This document shows, piece after piece, positions 1-9,807 of a stretch of 64,000 bases of DNA. This DNA comes from Coprinellus micaceus (Eukaryota; Basidiomycota; Agaricomycetes; Agaricales; Psathyrellaceae), in assembly GCA_951394405.1 (NCBI GenBank), contig OX596342.1:2418001-2482000 (forward strand). Direction: 5' to 3'. Both the position numbers and the translations under genes were made by a program. The stretch's first letter is position 1, and the number at the start of each line of letters is the position of its first letter. The notes under the pieces are model-generated. The model worked only from the letters and a program-made list of their open reading frames with translations, did no database searches and was not told the DNA's origin.

Positions 1-1157
1 GAGGCATAGTCCCATGAGCGGCCCAGCCTTGTACATGACGCCCGTCGTGATGTCGACATTCACGAAGGCCTTCTCGGGGCAAGGTCGGAACGATTGAAAG
101 AGGCCTCTCCACAACTCGAAGCCTCCCCCAATATCCTTTCTACCCAGCTCAGGTATGAAGAACGATCGAGTGTCGCATACGAACGATAGGGCGGGCGCCT
201 GACGAAGGGCGACGTTGCAGGCCTACGCGTGGAAGGGAGGTTTAGTTGGCCTTTGTGAGAGACTGCAGGGAGCTCACCGTGATCGCTGTGATAGCAGCAC
301 TGTCGTGCGAGTGCTTCCCGTTGACGAAGCGTTGGAGCACCCTACTCATGGCGTCAGCATTTAGGGGAAATAGTCACGAACTGAAGAAAATCCTCACTCA
401 GGGTTTATCGTAGCGACGTGCGTCAGCTTAACCCTGTATATATTCGGGGCGCTCGTCGGGTTGGTTCCACCACTAGCCTGTGCCAAAGGCACCTGAAACT
501 GCAGAGTGGGGAGGTGCAATCAGCCTGGGCGGGAAAATGACTTGGGGTAGCACATACTTCTTGGGTATCCTCGGAGCTCAAGAGCAATTTCGAAGCGCAG
601 AACAGGTTGCTGCGACCGTCGTAGGCGCCCTTCGTCGCAAACACTTCCGGGGCGACTTCGGCCTGCAACGCTTTCAAAATTTGCTGATTGACGCGTGCGG
701 GAAGCTTCCCCGGGGTGACGACTAGAGCCAGCAGATGTTACTTTAGAGAAACCAAGTACCCTGAAAGGCGACATACCGACTGAAACCCAGAATTGGAACG
801 CTGCCTCGTCAAATATGGCCCCACCAGATACGAGCGCTCACCGTCATAGTGATGAATTGGTGCCTCGGGGATGGTAGCTGTGAAGGCATTGACTTGAATG
901 GGTATCTTCCTGCCTGCTTGGCCATACCCCTTTTTCTCATCGCGCCTGACGCCGATAGTCTTAATGGCGGACACTAGACGCACGGAAACCCAAGGATTGC
1001 GGTGATGAATTCAAACTCGAACAATATGAGGGTAAATAAGTATATTGTGGGGATACTCACCGAGAGAAACCTGGGGTATACCAACGGCGGTCCCACCTCG
1101 GCCAGAACCAAGGGGCCCTTTATTCTGAGGCCCCTTGGTGCCTCGCTTGGGTGGCAT
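1..1157 (-). CDS. Argonaute family protein, N-terminal part (runs off left edge)
   Basis: This is the 5' part of an Argonaute gene, the small-RNA-guided effector of RNA silencing. Proposed exons on the minus strand are 1157-1061, 973-842, 721-558, 498-398, 344-278 and 222-1; the phase closes at every junction and gives about 261 residues. Seen in order: a Gly/Lys-rich start (MPPKRGTKG), the N-domain signature IGVRRDEKKGYGQAGRKI followed by HHYD, TPGKLPARVNQQIL, then GAYDGRSNLF, KLTHVATINP, and the linker-1 (DUF1785) block DIGGGFELWRGLFQSFRP and NVDITTGVMYKAGPL leading towards PAZ. PAZ, MID and PIWI lie outside the window, so slicer residues cannot be judged. The start is the first ATG giving this frame. 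The 53-nt intron before the fifth exon and the 112-nt intron after HHYD are the least certain junctions. Confidence 0.88.
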
Positions 1158-2289
1158 CGTCTTTGGATTGGACAATGTGGTTTCGTTGAACAGTTATGGT
1201 AATGAGATTTGTGTGGGCAGGCGTTTGTCCGAACGTCTGTAGTGGTGGTGGGAGGAAGAGATGAATGCGGAGCCGCACGGCTTATATAGTCCAAAACTCG
1301 GCAATTGCCGAATTGTGATGACTCGAATATCATGATCATGCATGGCAACCTCCTCTGGAAAGCATGCGTCCTCAGTTGAAGGAGGGGTTCAAAGTTTCAA
1401 CGCCGCATCAGAGCCACAGAATAGCAACCTGCTTCAATGGCTCTGATCGGGAATAAACCCAGACCCGCCGTCGAACCGCTTGTGGCGTTAGGCGCCAGGA
1501 TAAAATAAGCGCCCGATAGTCGACCCATGGGGTTTACGCACAAGCCCTGAGTTGTAACGATCTGTCCACTTATTGAGTCGAGGATTGTATGGAACGCTCA
1601 ATTGGGTGCTTGACTCTTTGGGGAGGGAGAGGGGGGAGGACACACGATCGACGATACTGTCAAAGGGGTCGGTTAGGAGAGGGATTTCGCAAGGACCATC
1701 TCCTGGGTTTTCGAATATATTCACATGATCAGCTATGTAGCTCTTGTTTGTGAAGCGTCGGGTAATCGTAGATAGCCAGGTTGGAAGCTGCGGCATCGAC
1801 GGTGATATCCATTAGGTGATCATCAATGTTTCCGGTCGAGGTCGATGGCGTTGCCCGTACGGTAGATGGAGGCGACTTAGGTTATCATTTCTCGCTAGTA
1901 GCACGTTCGTGGAGCAGGTCCAAGTATTTGGCCCAGAAGTTCGGAGGGAACATTCAGGCGCATGAGCCTCCATGGCCAGTCATACATGTGCGAATCACCA
2001 GGATATGTTGGCCACTCAACGTTCGACGTCGGGTACGGGTGTAGAAAGAGGTCGCGCCGCCCTCGGAGCTCAAGTTACTCAACTTCCTGAATTGAATCTG
2101 ACCCAGATCTGGCAGGCGGCAAGCGACAGCGGTGAAGATTAGCGCCCGGGACCCACGTGGCGCTGTTGATGTCATTTCAATCTCAGTCTGCGCAATGAAC
2201 AATGGCGGATCATTTTCTCATCGAAGCCTCTCACCTGAACCACCACCTTCGAACCCTACACCCCCTACCCCGGCTCCGGGTCTAACGCG
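1158..2289. other. Intergenic region, no recognised gene
   Basis: This stretch separates the start of the Argonaute gene (minus) from an F-box gene (plus) and should hold both promoters. Only short open frames occur on either strand, and none resembles a family I know. I see no RNA gene or clear repeat. Confidence 0.5.
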
Positions 2290-3912
2290 ATGTCAGACCA
2301 TGTTGGCGTCGTGCTATTGACCACCAGCCCGCTCTCCCACCTCTTGGACGGCAACCAGGCCCCTTCTTCACTGGAAGTGGCGTCGCTTCACCACGGGATA
2401 ACCACGATTACAGCAAGGATGCACGAGCTACACGCCGAGTATCAGCACCTGAAGGACCAGCTTTTGCGACACCATGCAGCTCTGGCGCCAATTCGACGCG
2501 TTCCCGCTGAAGTCCTCAACGAAATATTCAGTTTCGTGTTGCCATTCAAGCGGACCTTCGCAGAGGGGGAGAAATTGCTCACTCTAAGGCTCGTATGCCG
2601 AGCCTGGAATGCAGTCTCGTACACTCAATGGTCACGACTTCAAGTTTCCGTCAACCTCGCGAGACCGTTCTCTTCTTCCCAAGTTCGCTCATGGTTTGCC
2701 AACGGAAGGAACTCAAAGAAGGCCCTAGAGCTATACCTCCCCTCCCCCTTATACCAGAGCTGCCGATGTCGCAATCCCTCTGGGACTTGCTGGTGGGCGA
2801 ACCCAAAACTTGCCGAGCTCCTGTGCGACACACGGTCGTTGGCCAGCCTAGCCCTTGGCTTCCCATCTCCGAGGTGCTTCGAGAATTTCCTAGTTGCCCT
2901 TACGCTCCACACCCCATCTGCGCGTGAAACCTGGACGTCCCTTACGTCCCTTACGCTGGGTATATGGGGCTTTACGAAGCAACCCACTCGGTACCACTCT
3001 CTCCTCAACGACGTACCGGCGGCATTGAAGACCCTACGCCTCGAGCTAGGAGGCCTTACACCAGAAGCTGCCCGCGAACCTCCCCAAATCGACATTGCTC
3101 CAACACCTTTCCGAAACCTCACCACCCTCTCCATAACCTGTTCTTGGGATTCACCCTTTGTCCTCCATGCACTCCGCCAGTGCGTCTCCGTTGAAGACCT
3201 TCATCTTAACTTCAGATCCGGGGGGCAGACCTGGACTGAAAAGGTCGGCGAAATCGTCCTTCCTCGAGTACGCACTTTGGTCCTCGACTCAATAGAGCCG
3301 TCGGTGACGTCAAAGGTCCTTACACGGCTCCGCTTTCCGTCTCTCGTGTCTTTCGAGATCTGCGACTTCCCGTTGGGCCGTGAAAGTCGACGCACACTGC
3401 GGGATGTCCTGGATAGCCTCCAACTAATGTCCTGCGGCAAACATAGTACGTTGCGCTCCCTCAAAGTGAAGGGTATGAAGGTCGAGACCGGAGCCCTTGC
3501 CGACATTCTCCTCAACCTCCCAACCCTCGAGCGCGTATTCCTTGACAATATCCCCTTTGATGTCGGGGATTTCCTGGCGGCCTGCCAAGATTCGGAGGCA
3601 TCACCATCGGACGGGCCTGCGCGCGCCCACAAGACACTTTTACCCTCCCTCAAACAACTCGAGTTGCTTAACATCCGCGATGGCTTTGGCTTGGAACCTC
3701 TTCTTCAATTCTTCAAGAAGCGTAAGAGGGCAAGCAAGCAAATGGGCTCACCGGATTCACTGCGTCGCATCGTTCTGAGTACTGCAGGGTCAAGTGGGGC
3801 GTGGGGGAAGATACGAAGCAAGTGTTATATCGTTATGGAGGAACTGCGGCGGAACCACGGGGTCGTCGTGGATAGGCTTGTACCCTGGGACGATGACGAC
3901 GACGACGACTAG
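2290..3912 (+). CDS. F-box protein with leucine-rich-repeat-like C-terminal region
   Basis: Single-exon gene for a 540-residue protein of the large basidiomycete F-box-like family. F-box proteins are substrate receptors of SCF ubiquitin ligases; the target here is unknown. The N-terminus has a short helical coiled-coil-like stretch (about residues 37-60) and then the F-box core, APIRRVPAEVLNEIFSFV with RLVCRAWNAVS about 35 residues later. The rest is rich in short Leu-spaced strands (TLRLELGGL, TTLSITCSWDSPFVLHALR) typical of the degenerate LRR part. The same plan is seen in the paralogues at 9.8-17 kb, but this copy is the most diverged. It ends in a run of seven aspartates encoded by a GAC/GAT repeat. 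The start is the ATG opening the frame just before the conserved N-terminal helix. It is convergent with SSZ1. Confidence 0.85.
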   Translation: MSDHVGVVLLTTSPLSHLLDGNQAPSSLEVASLHHGITTITARMHELHAEYQHLKDQLLRHHAALAPIRRVPAEVLNEIFSFVLPFKRTFAEGEKLLTLRLVCRAWNAVSYTQWSRLQVSVNLARPFSSSQVRSWFANGRNSKKALELYLPSPLYQSCRCRNPSGTCWWANPKLAELLCDTRSLASLALGFPSPRCFENFLVALTLHTPSARETWTSLTSLTLGIWGFTKQPTRYHSLLNDVPAALKTLRLELGGLTPEAAREPPQIDIAPTPFRNLTTLSITCSWDSPFVLHALRQCVSVEDLHLNFRSGGQTWTEKVGEIVLPRVRTLVLDSIEPSVTSKVLTRLRFPSLVSFEICDFPLGRESRRTLRDVLDSLQLMSCGKHSTLRSLKVKGMKVETGALADILLNLPTLERVFLDNIPFDVGDFLAACQDSEASPSDGPARAHKTLLPSLKQLELLNIRDGFGLEPLLQFFKKRKRASKQMGSPDSLRRIVLSTAGSSGAWGKIRSKCYIVMEELRRNHGVVVDRLVPWDDDDDDD

Positions 3913-4505
3913 CCATTTGGGGGAGGCGGGTCGTATTCCGCATGGGCAATAGTAACGGGACTTGTTAGTTAGGTCTAATTGGTGGGCGATGGACGTGTAT
4001 TCCGGCTTTACGAGTGGTACGCCCATGCATACTTTACACCCTAGATCTTGCTCGCTCGGCACGTTCCCAACCCCAGCGGCGTGATTGATCATATCCATTC
4101 TCAACGACTTCACCAGCTTCCCCGACCTGCCCACTCGACCCGAGTTCCAGCTGAGTACCTTCTGTGCACCTTGGACCGTGTTGTCGTTCTGAGCGGCCTT
4201 CGACTATGGTGATAAGAGAGATCCTTGTGTCGGTATGATACGTAGCCTCCTCCAGGGCATGGGGTGGATTACTATTCAATTCATTGCGCAATTGGTCGTA
4301 CAATATCTGGCTATCGGTGTGTCAGCATTCATGCCCTGCACGAGGACCCCCACCCTGCTACCCAGGCTCAAACTCAAACTCAGCATTACATGAGGTAAAG
4401 AGGAAGCATGCTGTTCAGGTTGCCAGCTTTTGTCCAGGAAAATCTAATAAGCACAACAACAAAAAAGATCAATCTACGTACTCTGCGAAACACTCGTCGA
4501 CTAAA
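3913..4505. other. Convergent intergenic region, nothing recognised
   Basis: Non-coding gap between the 3' ends of the F-box gene and SSZ1. It should contain both polyadenylation regions. Open frames here are short or antisense tails; no repeat or RNA gene is visible. Confidence 0.5.
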
Positions 4506-6503
4506 TCAAGCCTCAATCCCAGGCACATGCACCCTCTCCACTGCACCCTCCTTTCCTTCAGGAACAACCTCGCTAACTTCCACGTCGACATTCCCCTCGA
4601 TGCCCACGATGACTTGCACCCTCACCACCGCCTTGGCCCCGTCCGCGACCTTGGGTACGAGCTGCACGGCCCCGAGGAGCACCTCCTTGCTAATAACGCG
4701 GTGTTTGATCTCCTCCTCCTCTTCTTCGTAGTCCTCGTCGTCCTCATCCGCAGGAGCCTCAGATTTGATCTTCTCAATCCGAATCCCCTCCTTGACTTCC
4801 CAAATCTCAAGTGCGACGCGCTTCTCACCCGACTCGGGGAGCGAGACCGCAAGTTGAATCGTACGACGGGTGGGGAGAGCCGTCTCCTTCTGCACGACGG
4901 GGACGAACACACCACCAAGCTCCTTCCACTGCTCGTTCTGCGCCGCAGCCTCCTCCGAGATGGGGAACAGAACACCGAGCGTACGTGTCGTCGCCTGGAC
5001 CTTGGGCACCTGCTCCGCCTCAGCCCCGAGGACGACGTCGTGGAGCTCCTTGTCCTCCGCCGACCCCTTTTCAGGGAGCGAGACGAGCAATGCGGCTTGA
5101 GCGGCCGCACCGCGGGCGAGGATGGTGGTAGGGTCCCCAATCCCACCGCCCTGAACGATCCCGCGGGTGAAGGGCGTCACGACCTCGTCCTCGCCGAACC
5201 CAGCAGAGACCTGGATGCGCTCGTCGAGGCCAGGGAGGGAGGCCGTGCCGCCGACGTACACGATCTCGTCGACCTCCTTGGAGTCGACACCCGCTGACGC
5301 GAGGAGGTCGACGACGCCGTTGGCGATCTCGGCGTAGATGGGCGACGCGACCATGTCGAACCGCATGCGGTTGATCGACCCCGTAAAGTCGAACCCGTCC
5401 TTCAACGACTCGACGCTGCACGTCGCAGCCCCAGGGGACGCAGAGATCGTACGTTTCGTGTGCTCGATCGCGAGGCGGAACTTGGCCTCGGCGCGCTGGT
5501 CCTGGACGGAATTGGCGGGTGCGGGCGCAACGGTCAGCGGGACCTTGTTCTTCTTCGTGAACTCGGTTGCGAAGTGCTTGACCAGGCGGTCGTCGATGGC
5601 GTTCGCGCCCGTGGGGAGACTGGAGGAGGCGAGGACGTAGGAGAGGCCCTGGCGGATGGAGAGGAGGCTGAGCGAGGTGGAGGACGACCCGACGTCGACG
5701 ACGAGCTGTGTGCGGTCCGCGTTTACTTCGTCTTCGGGCGTCCAGGTGGGGTGGGTGGTCGTGGAGGCGACAGCGCCGGCCTCCTCGAGGAGCTGGATGA
5801 CGGGGATCCCAGCGTTCTTCGCGGCGAGCTCGACGGCATCCCGCTGCGCTTGCGACATCCACGAGGGGATGGTGATCACCGCGGCTTCGACCTTTTGGCC
5901 CAAGAAGTCCTCGGCAGAGGTGAGCAGGGATTTGAAGAAGATGGAGGAGACTTCGGAGACGGAAAGGATGCGTTCGACGGTAGTGGGTTCTGACGCAGGC
6001 GTCCCGGGCGCGGGGGTATTGACTTTCGATGTGGGGGGCAGAGAGGCCCGGGGTGCAGGGGCAGGTGCGAGTACGGTGACCTTGTACGCGGGCTCGTCGG
6101 GGCGGTCGGGGTGTTGGATCACAGCGGCGGAGGTGAGGGGTGAAGTGGGGGGGGGGATCTCAGAGAACTTGAGGCCGAGGAGGTTGCGGAAGTTGATGAT
6201 GGTGTTCTGCGAGTTTTTGACGAGCTGGGCCTTGGCTGAGGACCCGATGTAGGTCTCTTCGCCGTGGAAAGAGATGGCGGAGGCTATCTGACGCTCTCCG
6301 TCCTCGTTCGCGATACACTCGGCGGTGCCATCCTAAGATCGATCTCGGTCAGCACGCGGCGAACAGTGCAATAGAGCTGCACGCACCTTGGCCAGGACGG
6401 CTATTGAGGCATAGCTGTTTCCGAAGTTGATGCCGACGACAGAGGCAAAGGAGTGAAACTCGATGGGAGTTGAGGTGCCAGTGGCGACGGGCGTTTGGGA
6501 CAT
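4506..6503 (-). CDS. SSZ1: Ribosome-associated Hsp70-like chaperone SSZ1
   Basis: Two exons, 6503-6387 and 6332-4506, with a 54-nt intron; the phase closes and gives 647 residues. SSZ1 is the atypical Hsp70 that pairs with the J-protein zuotin to form the ribosome-associated complex, acting on nascent chains in the cytosol. Seen: the N-terminal nucleotide-binding start VVGINFGNSYASIAVL, then NSQNTIINFRNLLGLKFSE, AAVITIPSWMSQAQRDAV, LLEEAGAVA, and the phosphate-2 loop YVGGTASLPGLDERI. The substrate-binding part is short and ends about residue 645 without the helical lid of canonical Hsp70s, as expected for SSZ1. Odd points are a Pro/Ala-rich insert around residues 120-150 (APAPAPRASLPPTSK) and an acidic stretch (DEDDEDYEEEEEE); both make it longer than the roughly 540-residue yeast protein. 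The first ATG of exon 1 is used as start. Confidence 0.9.
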
Positions 6504-7464
6504 CTCTCTCTTCCTCTACTTTTAGGGTCCTGTAACCGGGCGTTAGATAAAGGTGAATCGATAAGACAAGGACGTCAAAAAGGGTGGAGGAAACCTAAAG
6601 GAAGATAGAGTTTATAAGAACCTAAAGACTCACGGATTAGGATGGAAAGTAGGCGTCTAGAAGGTGGTGTAGAAGAAGGAACGAGGAGGCGATCAAGGGG
6701 CTCAAAAAATCATGATTGATCCCGTCTCTCGATCCAGTATCTCCTTCGCACGGTTAAATTAGGGGCTTCAACTCGAATCGGAACTTCGTTCAGACTTCCA
6801 CATCGTCGCGTAGGAGAGGTCCTCAGCACTCGATGGGCGCCTATCATCACGGGCAGAATCTCAAACCCAACAGGAAATTCGGCTCACGACACGTGAAATG
6901 CCGCAAGCTCCTAAGCCCTGGCACACGATTGACGGTCCTTAGGGTAAGCAAGTTATTCACTTAGACGAACGACTATGAAACGATCGTGCAGACCTACCTT
7001 CGAGTTATTCCCAAGGCCTGCCACAGTCTTGGAACGCGCGAGTGGAGCCCATAGCTCCGAAAAAGAAATTGAGGTGCATCTCAAATGAGGGGGAGCGAAC
7101 GACTTACCTCGTGCTTAGGCGAAACCCAGCCTCCTGGACGAATTTGCAAACACAGCGCCGAGACGGGAAGGGATGCCGAGGGTCGATTGTGCGCAAGGTT
7201 ATCCAAAGGGAAGGCAAGCATGGACCAGAATGTTTCCCTTCAACCATTGTTCAACCATCCCAATACGGAACACGCTATAGCCAACACCAGTCACCTCCTC
7301 ACCAACATGCACCCACATCGTCCCCCATCTAACTGAGAGTGTGGGTCCTTGAGTGCCGTTAGCTGCGCTTATGGGGTCACAGTCAGAACCAGGTCGAACG
7401 GAAAATTGACGACTTGCATTGTCCCTAGAACCAATCCGGTGTAGCGTTATCATTGGCCTTGTTT
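6504..7464. other. SSZ1 upstream region, no recognised gene
   Basis: About 960 bp upstream of SSZ1 up to the left end of the inverted-repeat element. It should hold the SSZ1 promoter. I see only short open frames and no clear element. Confidence 0.45.
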
Positions 7465-7647
7465 ATGGCGAGCCATCGTAACATTTAATATTTCCCCCAC
7501 AACTTGGGGTTTCCCCCCATAATTCAACTGGTTTCGCCCCGAATCCCCCCTTTTTGGAAGTTAGGGGAATCCGCACGAAACCCCCAACTTTGGTGGCGTC
7601 CACCACACCACGAAATTAGGGGCCGCCCAAACCACCGCAACTTTTCG
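7465..7647 (+). repeat. Left terminal inverted repeat
   Basis: Left arm of the element. It pairs with 8266-8447 in reverse complement with scattered single-base differences and small C-run length changes. Confidence 0.8.
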
Positions 7648-8265
7648 GGGCCCCACATATTGAACTTAGCTGGATAACCTCAGGGACTCGTCAAAATAAT
7701 ATTAGCTCTGCTATAAAATATGTCCAAGTTAACGCTTCCAGTTTTGGCCTGCTCAGATAGCGTCTCCAGAAATTGAAAGACTGTGACAAGGGGTGTCGCC
7801 TAACAAATCTGACCACCCTTGACGTTGGACTCCGTAAGTAGATTTCTACTGATTTTAGGCCACAGGTATGTACTACACTTATGCTGCACTATAGATATGC
7901 AATGTCTCAACAAGCGCTTACCGCATAGCGCAGATGGCTGCTGTGTGCCCAGGCTTCACCATCACGGGCGCCTAATGACAACACTTGACTGATCTATCCA
8001 TTAGACTATTTTTCCGACATACATTGGATGAGTATCAAGGATGAATGCAGGATTATCAGATCAGCCATGCATTGATACTGCGATGGTCCATGACTATGTA
8101 ATAAGAGATCTCAGGCTGGAGAAGGGCAGAGCATGAGCCATGTTCTTAGCATATCACCTGCTATCTCTTGATTGGGCAGGATAAGTCATAAATTTGCATT
8201 TCCACGTCTATTGATATGCTGAGATATTCCTATCCATTCATCCCTTTGAGTTTGTGGTGAAGTCA

Positions 8266-8447
8266 GAAAGTTGCGGTGGTTTGGGCGGCCCCCTAATTTC
8301 GCGGTGTGGTGGACGCCGCCAAAGTTGGGGGTTTCGTGCGGATTCCCCCTAACTTCCAAAAAGGGGTGTTCGGGGCGAAAACGGTTGAATTATGGGGGGA
8401 AACCGCAAGTTGTGGGTGAAATATTAAATGTTACGATGGCGCGCCAT
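8266..8447 (-). repeat. Right terminal inverted repeat
   Basis: Right arm of the element, the reverse complement of 7465-7647. Confidence 0.8.
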
Positions 8448-9539
8448 ACTTGTTAGCCTTATCCATAGACTCGAGGATGAACTCACGTTGAGTGTAGACC
8501 CAACGACGACGGAGGTGACTTCTGCGGGTTGGTGACCGAGGGAGTGCCGGGATACCGATTCCGCCTATTTCAACAACTTAACACCGGGTTCGTCTTTGGG
8601 GACTGAAGCTAGGTGAAGGGCAGGAGGCCTGGCCAAAGCCAGGAGAGCCTCGTTATCGAAGAAAGATCTGGGGTGAAGGCTCGCAGGGAGAGGCACATAA
8701 ATATGCTTCGACCGACTTAACATAGAAGGGACAGAGGTCAGGGAGCAGAAGGTGGCGAGAGGAGAGGGCAAGGAGGGAGCGAGGAAGAGCAGAAGAGCAA
8801 GCGGGGGGAGGGGGGAGGGGGAGCAGGAGGAGAAGAGGAAAGGGAGGGAGGGAGGAGGAGGAAGAGGAGGAAGCAACCCAAGTCGGTGAAGGGGCCGTCA
8901 GCGAGTCCACTTGGAAGAGCTATTTTTCGTTTAGGCTGGGTATATGCGCCAGAAATTATGCTCCCAGCGTGACATGACGGAAAGGCGAGTGGAATCATCG
9001 TCAAAAAAGCTTGACCCCATTCATTACGGCCAGGGGCCGATGCTGCAAGAGCTAGCCGCAAGGAGCAAAGTATGAGTTGTTGTCAGGTCAAGTCAGGGTA
9101 GGATCGCATTCACAGGTTTCATTCACCATTTCTCGCCGGAAGGACTGCTCTATATCCCGGCCCCCTACCCTCTCTTGTTTCTCTCGACCCGAAAGCTAGG
9201 ACAACCCCACAAGTACAATTTCAATGCTCCTCGTCGTGTCTGGCGTACGCGCCCAATATGAACGCACGGTCTTCACTGGGGAACATCATTGCAGGGGTGG
9301 TCAAGGTGGGGGGAGTGGGGGGAAAGGAAGAAAGGAGGGAGTGAGGAAAATGGAGCGGGGACCCAGATATATAAGGCATGCAGAACCTGTTATGGCGTGT
9401 TTGGGTTGCCAGGAACCTGCCGGAAATTCAGAGCGCAAGGCGTGACAATTTAATGTGTGTAACGCCACGTGGGATTGTGACTCTCGCGAAAATTCAGTCA
9501 TACTTAGCGCTGGAGGACCTTCAAGCGTCCAACCCCGAG
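8448..9539. other. Intergenic region with low-complexity tract
   Basis: No gene recognised between the inverted-repeat element and the SSZ1-like fragment. Open frames in 8565-8910 are artefacts of a purine-rich tract. Confidence 0.5.
8740..8875 (+). repeat. Purine-rich low-complexity tract
   Basis: About 135 bp almost purely of G and A on the plus strand (GGGAGGAGGAGG-like), a polypurine/polypyrimidine microsatellite. Confidence 0.8.
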
Positions 9540-9650
9540 AGCTGGGAAGTCAAGGAGGGTACCCGGATCGAATATATTGGGTCTGGAATTCCCTCAGAAG
9601 GGGAGGATGATGGGGACAAGATCAAGAACCACGCCCTCCTTGATTAACAA
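9540..9650 (+). pseudogene. Possible SSZ1-derived fragment
   Basis: The translation contains WEVKEGTRIEYIGSGIP, then EDDGD and an IK-N--L pattern, ending in a stop. This lines up with the SSZ1 segment at about 4720-4830 on the other strand (WEVKEGIRIEKIKSEAP, acidic run, IKHRVI). At nucleotide level GGGAAGTCAAGGAGGG is shared exactly. Only about 110 bp can be aligned; the open frame upstream (from 9378) shows no convincing similarity. The best reading is a small duplicated, decayed piece of SSZ1, but a chance match of a short acidic motif is not excluded. Confidence 0.4.
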
Positions 9651-9807
9651 CGCCACCTGCGCCACAGGCGCTACGCCTCGAAGCCAGTAAGAAGTTGGAG
9701 AACGGGGTGATATGTTTTCGTGGTCATATTTCTTGGATACAACATAACCTATCGGTAGGATGCCTGTCAATGGGATACAAAGCTTCGTGTGTGCCCGAAA
9801 TTGCTAT

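Larger units (their letters stand above)
7465..8447. mobile_element. Non-autonomous DNA element with long terminal inverted repeats
   Basis: A 983-bp unit bounded by near-perfect inverted repeats of about 182 bp. The ends read ATGGCGAGCCATCGTAAC on the left and, in reverse complement, ATGGCGCGCCATCGTAAC on the right, and identity continues inward through the block ending CCGCAACTTT. The roughly 615-bp interior is AT-richer and has no ORF long enough for a transposase, so this looks like a MITE-like or otherwise non-autonomous transposon. The terminal 10 bp (TGGCGCGCCA on the right) are themselves palindromic. The flanks share CTTGTT but I could not define a clean target duplication. Confidence 0.75.

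Noticed and set aside
4284..5297. Long plus-strand open frame opposite SSZ1
   Set aside because: It is the antisense shadow of the conserved SSZ1 coding sequence, with low-complexity composition and no family resemblance.
7921..7990. tRNA-like stretch inside the inverted-repeat element
   Set aside because: An A-box-like TAGCGCAGATGGC is present, but no B box or cloverleaf pairing follows.
8565..8910. Pro/Leu/Ser-rich open frames on the minus strand
   Set aside because: They are produced by the purine/pyrimidine-rich tract and lack any domain.
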